From positions 1 through 64,000 of the forward strand of contig WBZZ01006425.1 of assembly GCA_019918135.1 (NCBI GenBank): 64,000 nt of DNA. The letters are read 5' to 3'. This stretch comes from Paulinella micropora. Lineage: Eukaryota; Cercozoa; Imbricatea; Euglyphida; Paulinellidae. Made by a program: the position numbers and the translations under genes. Within the stretch, counting starts at the first letter, position 1, and each line of letters starts with the position of its first letter. Under the pieces are notes generated by a model. It had not been told where the DNA came from. It made no database searches and was given only the letters and a program-made list of their open reading frames with translations. This document shows, one piece after another, positions 1 through 8,303 of this stretch.

Positions 1-52
1 TCAAAGGAGAGATGAGGGGGGGGGGGGGGGAGCTGAAAACATTTGCGCAAGC

Positions 53-140
53 GGGATGGGCACCAAACAAAAAGCTCGCAAATTTATTTTTTGAGCACAA
101 GCACGCCCGATGCATACAATTGAAACAAAGAGACCCCTTC
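53..140 (+). repeat. 88-bp direct repeat, copy A
   Basis: This stretch matches 530-617 almost base for base, from GGGATGGGCACC to ACCCCTTC. The two copies differ at a handful of positions. Both follow or abut a CAGCCCGC-type palindrome. No gene is supported in it; the short open frame through it is a by-product of the repeat. Confidence 0.85.
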
Positions 141-273
141 ACTCCCCTCTCCCCCCTTTTTCCCGTAGAGGAGAAGCACTCCGCCTCCCTCCATCACACA
201 CCCTCCGAGAGCAAAGTTTTTAATAAATTTTTGTCGTTGTGTACTTCTTTGCCTTGCTAGCTTCTGGCCTCGT

Positions 274-337
274 GATATGGCCGAAAAAGGACGAGTTTGC
301 CAGAGTGCTCTGAAGTACTGCCTTTTTCTACCGTATC
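274..337 (+). repeat. GATAT-ended inverted repeat, copy 1
   Basis: The element starts GATATGGCCGAAAAAGG and ends CCTTTTTCTACCGTATC, so its ends are imperfect inverted copies about 17 bases long around a 30-base centre. Related copies lie at 708-772, 3512-3596, 5088-5149, 51413-51475 and 51751-51814. It resembles a tiny MITE or a transcription hairpin. Confidence 0.75.
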
Positions 338-339
338 AA

Positions 340-538
340 CCACACAGCAGCGGGCTGGCAGTTGGCAGCACCAGCCGAGCTGATTGGGTAGCCATAGACT
401 TTGCCGTGGGTGGCGGCGGCTGCGTAGTACTGTGCGCTGGGCCTCTGAAGTAGGCTGGTAATCGCAGCGCGCGTTGGCTTGCGCTGGGGGGCTGGGAGGC
501 CCCCCGCCCCCCATCCAGCCCGCGCTAGCGGGCTGGGC
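340..538 (+). repeat. ~200-bp intergenic module, copy A
   Basis: This region is closely similar to 1833-2049: the shared text runs from the GCGGGCTGGCAGTTGGCAGC region through GTGGGTGGCGGCGGCTGCG and AGTACTGTGCG to the terminal palindrome. In the second copy the module forms the 3' end of a kinase-like gene on the minus strand, so copy A may be a displaced gene end or a mobile module. It carries no gene of its own that I can support. Confidence 0.8.
485..536. repeat. Double-palindrome GC element 1
   Basis: A G-run/C-run palindrome (GGGGGGCTGGGAGGCCCCCC) is followed by a short linker and the palindrome CAGCCCGCGCTAGCGGGCTG. Member of the window-wide element family. Confidence 0.85.
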
Positions 539-617
539 ACCAAACAAAAAGCTCGCAAATTTCTTTTTTGAGCACAAGCCCGCCCGATGCATACAATTGA
601 AACAAAGAGACCCCTTC
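530..617 (+). repeat. 88-bp direct repeat, copy B
   Basis: Second copy of the 53-140 repeat. Here it joins directly to the palindromic element at 485-536, so the right arm of that palindrome is shared with the repeat. Confidence 0.85.
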
Positions 618-911
618 TCTCCTCCCTATGCCCCCGGCCACCACAAAAACCAGGCCAAAGGATTCTATGTTTGACACTTCTTTGCCTTGTTAGCTCATGT
701 GCCTCGTGATATAGCCAAAAAAACTGATGATTTTCCGGAAATATCTGAGGTACTGCCCTTTTCTATCGTATCAGCCCCCACGGCATCTAATTTGAAAGCA
801 AGAACCCGGCTCAGCTTAGAGGGAGAAGTGCTCAGCCCTCCAAGCGCCAGAAGAGTCACAGCTGCGTAACCTATTGCTTACCCCAGCCCAGGTCCCAACT
901 GCCTGAAAGCC
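618..911. other. Intergenic region
   Basis: No supported gene. It holds the text GTTTGACACTTCTTTGC, which recurs near 3364, and a GATAT-ended inverted repeat at 708-772. Confidence 0.6.
708..772 (+). repeat. GATAT-ended inverted repeat, copy 2
   Basis: Starts GATATAGCCAAAAAAAC and ends CTTTTCTATCGTATC; same family as 274-337. Confidence 0.7.
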
Positions 912-921
912 GTGGATCGGT

Positions 922-1690
922 GTGCTAGCCTTCCTCAACGAACCCGCGGCTTTGCACACAGCCTCCCTGGTGTGCAAGGGCTGGAACTCTTGGATGCAAC
1001 ACGAGAAGTTCTGGCACAACCTAGGCAGGGTGTCGGAGCTCGACTTCACGAAGCGGCTTTCTCGCAAGTTCCTGTGCTCTTCGGTAGCGCGCGCCTTTTT
1101 TGCCGCCGGCGGGCCCTGCGGCTCGCTGCGGCTGAGGGTCACTAGCGAAGCGGATGCACCTCCCTGTGCCCTGCTGCGCCGGCTCACGCCAGCACGAGTG
1201 ACGGCCGAGGGGTGCTACTTCAGCCAGGAGATGCTGGAAACACTGCTGAACGCCCACAGGCGCGGCTTGTCCGTGGTCTCCATCGCAGAAGCCGCCCTGC
1301 CCGAGCTCGAGGCCTTAGAGGTCTCACGGTCTATGCATGGACTGCCCCCCTACCCTCACGCGCGCCCTGCCCCAACTCCAGCGCCTCAAGTGCTGCCAAG
1401 TGCCGAGCGCGACGCTGCGCACGCCGAGGGGCCTCACGCAGCTCGCCCTGGACAATTGCTCAGATCTCGGCGATGACGACCTTCAGTTCATTTCCCGGAT
1501 GGAGTCGCTGCAGGTGCTCAGTCTGGGCAGCTGCTACCGCTTCACCGCGACGGGGCTGCTGGCCCTGACCGACTGTGCACGGCTCACCTGTCCTACAGTC
1601 AGCAGCCTCGCCAGAAAACCTGCCGGGGCTGCGCAGCCTGGCCCTCCTGGGCAAAAACAACTTGCTCGACCAGGGGCTGCGCCAGATCCT
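922..1690 (+). pseudogene. F-box/LRR protein remnant
   Basis: The first frame reads FLNEPAALHTASLVCKGWNSW, which matches the second half of an F-box (helices followed by the VCKxW signature). The following frames encode leucine-rich repeats of the cysteine-containing type, for example LTQLALDNCSDLGDDDLQFI and LQVLSLGSCYRFTATGLLAL. Such proteins normally recruit substrates to SCF ubiquitin ligases. No ATG precedes the F-box part, and the coding signal is spread over about three frames, so it is a broken copy with about two breaks. A palindromic element follows the last repeat directly at 1694. Confidence 0.65.
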
Positions 1691-1693
1691 GCC

Positions 1694-1751
1694 CGGGGGG
1701 CAAGCCCCCCCCCCGAGCCCCCCATCCAGCCCGCTAGCGCTAGCGGGCTGG
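1694..1751. repeat. Double-palindrome GC element 2
   Basis: GGGGGGCAAGCCCCCC, a C-rich linker, then CAGCCCGCTAGCGCTAGCGGGCTG. It terminates the F-box/LRR remnant. Confidence 0.85.
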
Positions 1752-1832
1752 GCGAAAGCAATAGTTTTTAATAAATTCTTGTCGTTGTGTACTATAGCCC
1801 ATGGAAAGATAGATTTGCTTTGGCGCCTACCG

Positions 1833-2049
1833 TATCACCCCCGGGGGGCAGCGGGTTTGCCAGCAGTTGGCAGCACTAGTCTAGTCGAGATGCTGCCAAG
1901 GGGCTTGGCCGTGGGTGGCGGCGGCTGCGCAGTACTGTGCGTCGGGCCGATGAAGTAGGCTGGTAGTCGCAGCGCGCGTTGGCTTGCGCCAAAAGGCTGG
2001 GAGGCCCCCCGAGCACCCCCACATCCAGCCCGCGCTAGCGGGCTGGGCG
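1833..2049 (-). repeat. ~200-bp intergenic module, copy B
   Basis: Second copy of the 340-538 module. On the minus strand it supplies the last ~70 codons of the kinase-like frame, so it looks appended to that gene. It includes the palindromic element at 1995-2047. Confidence 0.75.
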
Positions 2050-3300
2050 CTGCTCGTTCCAGCGCCGCGCGGAAGGTCCGCGGGTTCGTTGTGCTGACCA
2101 AGAGCTCCACTGTCACGTGGGGCGGCAGGTGGTACTCCACTTCGTAGCTCACGGCGGTCGGGTCCAAGCCCAGCAACTGCAGGTGCTGCCGCTGGAACAA
2201 CAGCAGGTCCACCGCGCTCAGGGGCTCCCAGCGCCCGACGTGCGCATAGTGACGCAGTCTGGGCAGGCGTTCGAGCCCCGCCGAGGCTAACTTCGTGCGC
2301 ACGCCGCCCTCTGGGAAAAACTTTTCCAAGACCGGCATGTGGTTGGCGTCAAACGTCAGGCACGCCAGCGACATATAGTCTCCCCAGGTGCTGTCTGTAT
2401 TCGCGGGCCTGACCAGGTCGTAATCAATCACAGTGACCTGCTGGGGTCCTTGCACCAAAATGTTGCCGGCGTGCAGGTCGTTGTGCGCGTACCCCGCCGC
2501 GTGCATTTCGCAGAGTATGCGTTCCAAACGCATCAGGACCTGCGGCAGCCCCGCGGCCGCGGGGCTTTGCAACATTTTGTACAAGGGCTCGCCCTACGCC
2601 TTCGGCCACAGAGTCTGCAACACCAACAGTGACTTGGCGCGGTGCTCCCACTCCTTCCGATACCGGCTGTACGGACCATCCGCAATCGATTCTGCTAGCA
2701 GTGGCACAGTCTTGCTGGCCCTCCGGAAACCGTACCGCAGCAACGGGACCACACCCTTTGCGGACCGCGCAAAGGGCGAACTCGAAAACCGCGTTTGGTG
2801 CCAGAAAATGCCTTGCCCCGGCACCAAATCGCTCACCGCGCAGCGGGCCTCCTTGAGGACCTGACCCTGCCTGGGCACGTCGTAGACTGTGCAGATGGCC
2901 CCGTGGTCCAACGGCGTTAGGCCCTCGGTCTCCAAGAAGTGCCGCTGGCCAAAGTCCAGCCAGGCGCTGCAGCTCGAGGAAAAGGTCCGGCACTCTCAGG
3001 CTTCCTCTTCCTATAGAAGCCGGCGCTTTCCCAGAGCGGCTGCTATGCCACAGCCCATCCTCAGCTGCCGTAAAATCGGATTCGTCCACGGCGTGGAGGT
3101 ACCCGACCCGCCCCCCCAGGTCCAGCGCCAGCCGCGCAGGGTCCTCGACGGCTAGCCAAACACACTGTCGCCCTGTTACGAGGCCGAACTCCAGACCACT
3201 GCAGTGCCCCAGGGCGCATTGCACGACGGCCAGCGCGTAGTATCTGGTAGCTTGGGTAGGAACCCGCTTACTAGCGTCGGGCCCTCCCGCCCACAGCATC
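1835..3300 (-). pseudogene. Protein kinase-fold gene, broken
   Basis: A minus-strand gene in the kinase superfamily. The nucleotide loop is visible as GAICTVYD followed by VLKEA. The catalytic loop is HNDLHAGNIL and the metal-binding motif is VIDYDLV, so the three core motifs are in order. HxDLHxxN with DYD is typical of the smaller kinase-like families (ABC1/RIO/lipopolysaccharide-kinase type) and of many giant-virus kinases, rather than classical DFG kinases. An N-terminal segment (QCVWLAVEDPARLALDLGG) precedes the kinase part. The coding signal is spread over three open segments, none with a convincing ATG except the first, so about two breaks. The end is fused to the ~200-bp module. Confidence 0.65.
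1995..2047. repeat. Double-palindrome GC element 3
   Basis: Reads, on the minus strand, as PSPLARAG within the kinase-like frame. Arms CAGCCCGCGCTAGCGGGCTG; the G/C-run partner is degenerate. Confidence 0.8.
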
Positions 3301-3511
3301 TGAAACAAGAGGAGGGCAAAATGCACACCAACAAAAAGCACGCAAAATTCTTTTTCGATTCTACGTTTGACACTTCTTTGCTTTGTTAAGGGAGGGAGTT
3401 GCCCCTCCCCCCCCCCTCCCTGTTTTGGGCCGCGCATACGTATTTTTCTTTTAAATAAATGATATGGTCCAGCTGGGCAGTACAGCGCCAGAATTTAATA
3501 CCGTGATCTGT

Positions 3512-3596
3512 GATATGGTCAAAAAAGGCAGTACCCAAGGACATTTCGGCACCAATGCCTTTATTAGCCATATCACTTCCATGTTTCGGCCGTATC
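3512..3596 (+). repeat. GATAT-ended inverted repeat, copy 3
   Basis: GATATGGTCAAAAAAGGCAG at the left and a CCGTATC end at the right, with an internal GCCATATC that could pair with the left end to give a shorter 63-base unit. It lies in the 3300-3850 gap, which is otherwise low-complexity CT/C-rich sequence. Confidence 0.75.
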
Positions 3597-3852
3597 ACCA
3601 CACACAGGAAGGGTTTTTTTTTCTCTCTCTCTCTCCCCTCTCCCCCTCTCCCCTTCCTCCCTCCCCTCCCTTTCCCTCCCCCCCCCTCCCCCCCCCTCCC
3701 CTTTTCCTCCCTCCTCCCCTTCTCTCCGCGCCATGCGAGGGGCGCGCCGGGTGGGCCTCATTATTCAAATAAAGGCACCATTTGACAATAAAGCACAAAA
3801 GAAAGGCACACGAGCTTTCCCCCCCCCCCCCCCACCCTCTCCCCCTCCCCCC

Positions 3853-4188
3853 ATGGCTACACCGCCGGGAGGAGGCTCTTGGGACCAGGCCCAAGCATTG
3901 GCCCAGCGGATCCAGCGTGTGCTAGACACAACCGCCCGCCGCGTCCGTGACGACGAACAGATCGCGCCCAACTTTATTCTCATGTCCGGTGGGCGTCTCC
4001 ACCTGAACCCCGCCGAGCAGAACCTCGTGGCCGGCCTGTTGCGCGAGCTACAGAGCAGTCCGTATGCATCGCGGCCCAGCCCGCTGGCGCGGGCTGGAAG
4101 GGAGAGCAAGGGGGGTTTGGGGGGGCAGCATGCCCCCATCAATGAACCTTCGCACGAGCTTGTCGCCCAAAACTTTGCCTTTTACTAA
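3853..4188 (+). pseudogene. Primase-like N-terminal fragment
   Basis: The ATG at 3853 opens a 111-residue frame. Its first ~75 residues match the start of the primase-like gene at 43890: APNFILMSGGRLHLNPAEQ here against APNFTLMSGGRLHLTLPEQ there. The match then stops at a palindromic element (4076-4138), which is translated in frame, and the rest of the primase is missing apart from a possible short tail before 4249. A decayed partial duplicate of the 43.9 kb gene. Confidence 0.75.
4076..4138. repeat. Double-palindrome GC element 4
   Basis: CAGCCCGCTGGCGCGGGCTG, a GA-rich linker with GAGAGCAAGGGGGG, then GGGGGGGCAGCATGCCCCC. Translated in frame in the primase fragment as PSPLARAGRESKGG. Confidence 0.9.
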
Positions 4189-4275
4189 TCGACTTCCGCG
4201 CACCAAGGGCAACGGCACCACCGTGGACTATTTGCTAGCGCCTCCCTAGCCCCTCCTTCCCCCCGCGCCCCTCTT

Positions 4276-4640
4276 TTATGCACGACTGTGACTTTGTCGA
4301 CGACATTTTTCTGAAGGCTCTGTTTGCCACAAAACAAAACGTGGCCTAGAACGCCTGGACCTTTCTGGCACGTCTATTACTTCCAACAAGTGGTGGCCTA
4401 GTAATGGTTCGCTACCATGTCCAAAGCTTACAAGTGCCCACTCGACCCGGTTCTAACTAGAGTGCCCCAATCTGTAAGAAGTCTGAAATTGCGGTTAAGC
4501 AGTACCCCCGATATCAACTGGTGCCAGAGATTATGGGAAGAGCTAAAATTGCTACAGGAATGTTGCCTGTGCGACGAGCTTGCTTCAGACGGGATGAGCC
4601 TCGGGTTGGCAAAGCGTCTCTGGAAGAGGGGCAGAAATCA
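4276..4640 (+). pseudogene. LRR protein fragment (copy of 16.3-16.7 kb)
   Basis: The DNA aligns with 16262-16710, the C-terminal third of the LRR gene at 15058. Shared runs include GACTGTGACTTTGTC, ATGTCCAAAGCTTACAAGTGC (one base different) and TGTTGCCTGTGCGACGA. In protein terms it keeps LLQECCLCDELASDGMSLGL. It has about three breaks and an internal loss, so it is a fossil paralogue. Confidence 0.85.
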
Positions 4641-4689
4641 GAGGTTAGGAATCAAACCTAAAAAACCCAGTAGAAGCCAACCCTAGCTT

Positions 4690-5087
4690 CCGGGACCTGC
4701 TGTGGGACGACTGTTCCAAAACAAAAGTTCTTTTATTTAAAAAAAACGTCCTGTCTATTTGTCCTCGTCCTGTTCACGCCTAGCGCAAGGGCTTTCCCGG
4801 GAAAACACACACATTGAAAATTTGGCGACAAATTCTGTCAAGGGGATGGGAAAAAGAAAACCAAAATCCTGTCTAGAAAAAGGGGGAGGAAAGGGGGGGG
4901 GCGCCCCCCCCCCCTTTTTCTATCTTCTTAAAACGGGAAGGGGAGGGGGGAAAAGGGAGGGGTGCCCCCTCCCCTTTTCTCCCCCCTTTTCTCCCTCCCC
5001 TCTTTCCCCCCCCTCCCCCTTTCCCTCCCCTTCCTCCTTCCTCTCCCCTTTCTCTTTTTGCGCTAGCGTTGCGAGTGAGTGTCTTGT
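4690..5087. other. Low-complexity intergenic region
   Basis: Contains the TTTGGCGACAAA motif, then several hundred bases of alternating G-runs and C/CT-runs, including a GGGGGGGGCGCCCCCC hairpin near 4895. No gene supported. Confidence 0.6.
4793..4834 (+). repeat. CCGGGGAAACACAC...TTTGGCGACAAA motif, copy 1
   Basis: Shares CCCGGGAAAACACACACATT and TTTGGCGACAAATT with 12371-12414 and 17427-17468. Confidence 0.75.
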
Positions 5088-5149
5088 GATATTGCCAAAA
5101 AAACCAGTACCAAAGGACATGTCGGCACAATGTCTTTTTCGACCATGTC
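5088..5149 (+). repeat. GATAT-ended inverted repeat, copy 4
   Basis: Starts GATATTGCCAAAAAAACC and ends CTTTTTCGACCATGTC. Its right end overlaps the likely start codon of the cysteine-repeat gene, so it may sit in that gene's promoter or leader. Confidence 0.7.
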
Positions 5150-6134
5150 ACTTCTGGAAAGAAAACGCAGGAGAAAAAAGAAGAAGCGCCGCCTAAACAG
5201 TCAGAGCAGCAACCAGGGCAGCCAGAAGCTCTGGCGACACGAGCCTGTTGCGCCACCAGCCTCGTCCGCGGTCCAGCTGTGGCTGCAGCGCTTGGCCCAG
5301 GCCGAGCCGTTTGTGGAGAAAAGAGCAGGAGTCAAGATGCTTCAACATTATGGCGCAGCTTTTAAAGTCGTAGACGGTGCAAAGCTTGTGTTTAAGGAGT
5401 GGAGAGCAGGGCAAGAATCAGCCGACCGGCCGGCCTGTGAGCCTTGCTACGAACACGAAAACTTGGCGACGCTAGCAACGGTGGCCAGGAACCGTGAGTG
5501 GCCGACGGTTTGTGCAAGACACTGCTCCGCCTCGCAAGTACAAGAGTCTCCTAGGCAGCGAGAAAAGAAAACAGAGAAGCCGCAGCAGCAGCCAAACGCC
5601 ACTGCACAGCAGCAGCTTCTAACTCATAAACAGGGCGGGCGAGATTACCAATTGCGAGTAAGTGCAGGTGGTGCTCTTTTCAGCAGGGCTAGCAAGCCTC
5701 AGGGCTGGACGCAATGGAAATCCTCATGCGCAAGTTGCTGGCAAAGCGAAAAGATTGTTGCAAGTGGCTTGCATTGGACAGAAGACGGACAGCGACGGTT
5801 CAAGCTCTGTGCCAAGCACGCGAGAGCGCGCGGCTGTCACGAGTTGCGGTCTCCGTGCGAGGATTGCCCAGTCGGCTCAAAGAAAGAGGCCCACTTTGCG
5901 GACGAGCAAGGGCGCCAGAACCGTCTGTGTGCGGAGCACGCGAGAGCGCGCGGCTGCGGCAGCCGCGCGCTCTCGCGTGCTCCGCACACAGACGGTTCTG
6001 GCGCCCTTGCTCGTTCGCAAAGGCAGCCTGTTTCTGGGCGCCTGCCGGGCAGTCCTCGCACGGGAACCGCACTTGGTGCACGAGGCGCAAAACCCGTGCG
6101 AAGACTGCCCGGCCGGCTCCAAGAAACAGGCTAA
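5145..6134 (+). CDS. EsV-1-7-like cysteine-repeat protein, N-terminal part
   Basis: Starting at the ATG at 5145, the frame opens with a basic stretch (RKRRRKKKKRR), probably a nuclear localisation signal. It then carries a degenerate cysteine module and one clear unit of CxxC...RLCAEHARARG. The units resemble the EsV-1-7 repeat of phaeoviruses and brown algae (paired Cys, then CxxH), although spacing here is C-x2-C-x20-C-x2-H rather than the canonical C-x4-C-x16-C-x2-H, so membership is tentative. After about residue 270 the array runs into an inverted unit (5960-6085) and the reading loses its pattern. The forward array resumes in another frame downstream. Confidence 0.6.
   Translation: MSLLERKRRRKKKKRRLNSQSSNQGSQKLWRHEPVAPPASSAVQLWLQRLAQAEPFVEKRAGVKMLQHYGAAFKVVDGAKLVFKEWRAGQESADRPACEPCYEHENLATLATVARNREWPTVCARHCSASQVQESPRQREKKTEKPQQQPNATAQQQLLTHKQGGRDYQLRVSAGGALFSRASKPQGWTQWKSSCASCWQSEKIVASGLHWTEDGQRRFKLCAKHARARGCHELRSPCEDCPVGSKKEAHFADEQGRQNRLCAEHARARGCGSRALSRAPHTDGSGALARSQRQPVSGRLPGSPRTGTALGARGAKPVRRLPGRLQETG
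5897..6023. repeat. Near-perfect 63-bp-arm palindrome in the repeat array
   Basis: The repeat unit ending at 5959 is followed at once by its reverse complement from 5960. The arms differ by about one base (GCGGACGAG against GCGAACGAG). One array unit, 5960 to about 6085, therefore lies inverted and reads coherently on the minus strand. Confidence 0.85.
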
Positions 6135-7026
6135 TTTTGCGAATGAGCAAGGGCGCCAGAACCGTCTGTGTGCGGAGCACGCGAAAGCACGCGGCTGCCA
6201 CGAGTTGCGGTTCCCGTGCGAGGACTGCCCGGTTGGCTCCAAGAAAGACGCTAATTTTGCGGACGAGCAAGGGCGCCAGAACCGTCTGTGCGCGGAGCAC
6301 GCGAGGGCGCGCGGCTGCTACGAGGTGTGGTTCCCGTGCGAGGACTGCCCGGTTGGCTCCAAGAAACATGCCCACTTTGCAAACGAGCAAGGGAGGAGCA
6401 AAAGGCTGTGTGCGGAGCACGCGAGGGCGCGCGGCTGCCACCAGATGCGGAACCCGTGCGAGGACTGCCCGGCCGGCTCCAAAAAAGAGGCCGCCTTTGC
6501 GAACGAGCAAGGGAACAAGCAGAGGCTGTGCGCGGAGCACGCGTTCGCGCGCGGGTTGATTCCTAAGCCGGCCGCGGGCTGCTCGATCTCGGCATGCAGG
6601 CTGTGGGACAGGCTCGAGCAGGCGCTGGGCTGCCAGATTCAGCACAAGCACTTTGTAAACGGTGCTACCGTGCCTAAGGGAGCAGAGGCCAGAGTCCCGG
6701 GCACGAGACTGTTGCTGGACGGCTACGACGCGGCGGGCAATTGTGTGTACGAGTTCCACGGCAACGCGTACCACGGCTTCCCGCCTGGCCACGCCAAGTA
6801 CGCAAAAGGGCAATCGTCGGTCAGAGGGCGCCGGAACCGGGATTTGTACCGAGAGACGATGGCTCGCATGCACTTTATCCGACAGAAAATGCCGACCGGC
6901 TGCCGCATCTTTTACGCTTGGGAACACGAGTACAACAAGATTAAGAACAAGCCGCTAGCTAGTGCCGCGTCGATCTTGCACGAGCTGCCGCCGGGCGAGG
7001 GCTATGACGATAGCGAAGAGGAATAG
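6086..7026 (+). CDS. Cysteine-repeat array plus endonuclease-like domain
   Basis: The open frame (from about 5662) is coherent from about 6086. It holds four tandem 40-residue units of the form PCEDCPxGSKKxAxFANEQG with RLCAEHAxARG, a 120-base period. A C-terminal domain of ~150 residues follows: LLLDGYDAAGNCVYEFHGNAYHG, then YRETMARMHFIRQ and IFYAWEHEY. The D...EFHGNAYHG arrangement matches the PD-(D/E)XK-like module (EF-x-G-x2-xHG) found beside EsV-1-7 repeats and in other viral proteins. A likely role is DNA binding by the repeats with cleavage by the C-terminus; this is inference. The gene stops at TAG beside a short AT-rich gap. Confidence 0.6.
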
Positions 7027-7029
7027 GTT

Positions 7030-7448
7030 AGTTTTTAGTTGTAAAAGAATCAATTAAAAAAAACAATACAGAAAGCTTGGCTGGAAATCACAGGACAAAA
7101 AAGCAAGGACGCAGTGTCTGGATAGAAAGCACTTCCTTGTTCCAGGCTTGGACTTTGGTGGCCCACAGCTCTCTCTTTTGTCTGCCGGGGGATTAACTGG
7201 CGCTCGAGTTTTCGTTGCGGGATCCAGATCTCGCCGCGCTGGCGGCAACGCGACAAGGCAGTTTACACGATCCTGCTCAGGTGACAGCAACCAAGTAGAC
7301 GGTGTCAAACTCGTTGCCCTGCACTGCCCTGTGCCTCGGTCAATTGAGTTTTTGGTCGGAACCGGCGTTCTTTGCAATTCAAGAGAAATCCGGGGTAAAA
7401 GTTTTTTTTAAGTTTTCTGATATTTATTAATAAAAAAGGGGAAGAGGA
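7030..7448. other. Intergenic region, no clear gene
   Basis: Open frames exist on both strands between 7054 and 7411 (87-107 codons), but none starts with ATG and none has recognisable motifs. AT-rich ends with AATAAA-like text near 7428 suggest gene-end signals for the flanking genes. Confidence 0.5.
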
Positions 7449-7931
7449 TTATAGCTTGTTACCCTGTGCCTCAGACTTTGCCTGGGGCAGCACATAACAG
7501 AAGCGGAAGCGGTCTTTGTAGCAGAGGCCCTGGACGACCAAAACACAAGAAAAGCCTAAGCCGCCCGAGCGCAGCCAGGACGGCCAGTGCGCCGGCGCCA
7601 GGTAACAGGCTGTACCCAGGAGTAAGTACAAGGGCCAGTGATGCAGATGGCACCAAAAAAAGCCCGCCTCGTCGCCAGCAGTAGCCGCGCCCGGCTGCGC
7701 GGGCAGCCACGCGCCACCCGGCGCGCGTCGCCTGGCCCTGCACAGCCGGGCGCGCAGGCTGCACGGCCCATAGCGTTCGCGGTCCAGCCCCGGCAGCAGC
7801 ACGAAGAAGAGCAACCACCAGCACACGGCAGCGTAGAGGCCAACACAGAAGGCCACCGCCTGGAGCGGGGCCGGCCACACCCCTTGTGAGACCGGAGCGA
7901 GGGAGGGGGGAAGGGGGCAAAGTAGTCTCAT
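7449..7931 (-). CDS. Small multi-pass membrane protein
   Basis: A 160-residue minus-strand frame with an ATG at 7931. Hydrophobic segments are visible at about residues 22-46 (VAFCVGLYAAVCWWLLFFVLL), 96-113 (HHWPLYLLLGTACYLAP) and 117-137 (WLRSGGLGFSCVLVVQGLCY). Between the first two lies an Arg-rich loop (RARLCRARRRAPGG). Three membrane segments with a basic loop suggest an integral membrane protein, perhaps of the virion or the host membrane. I recognise no family. Confidence 0.55.
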   Translation of the reverse strand: MRLLCPLPPSLAPVSQGVWPAPLQAVAFCVGLYAAVCWWLLFFVLLPGLDRERYGPCSLRARLCRARRRAPGGAWLPAQPGAATAGDEAGFFWCHLHHWPLYLLLGTACYLAPAHWPSWLRSGGLGFSCVLVVQGLCYKDRFRFCYVLPQAKSEAQGNKL

Positions 7932-8303
7932 GTTTGTTGTAACAGACAGAATGAAGGGAGAGGGAGGGGGGGTGTGTGATTTTGGTGGGAGGTCCGCACA
8001 ACTACGCGGTCATGCCCGAGATCAGCTAGCACAGACAACGGATTTGGATCGAAATCTTGGGCGGGCAGGGGGTTCTGCTAACATGTGTAAAATTCTTTGC
8101 AGAGAATGTTGCCCCCCACGAAAAGTGCACTGAGGGCCCCTCCCCCCCCCCTACTCTCCCCTTCCTCTTCCCCCCCGCGCACCCCCTACGCACCCCGCCT
8201 TTGGGGTGGGGGGGAAGGGGGGGGGGGGGGTCTTGTCTTCTTAGTAAAGGTAGGTAAAGACGCAAGCTCTCCCACCCCTCCCCCCCCCTTCCCCCCCAGC
8301 AAA

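Noticed and set aside
3573-3894. Long frames of Arg/Gly/Glu or Pro/Ser repeats
   Set aside because: They arise from CT-rich and C-rich low-complexity DNA, as do similar frames at 4873-5256, 17372-17959 and 43421-43854.
6086-6560. Tandem 120-bp repeats as a CRISPR array
   Set aside because: The repeats are contiguous, coding and have no spacers; they encode a cysteine motif.
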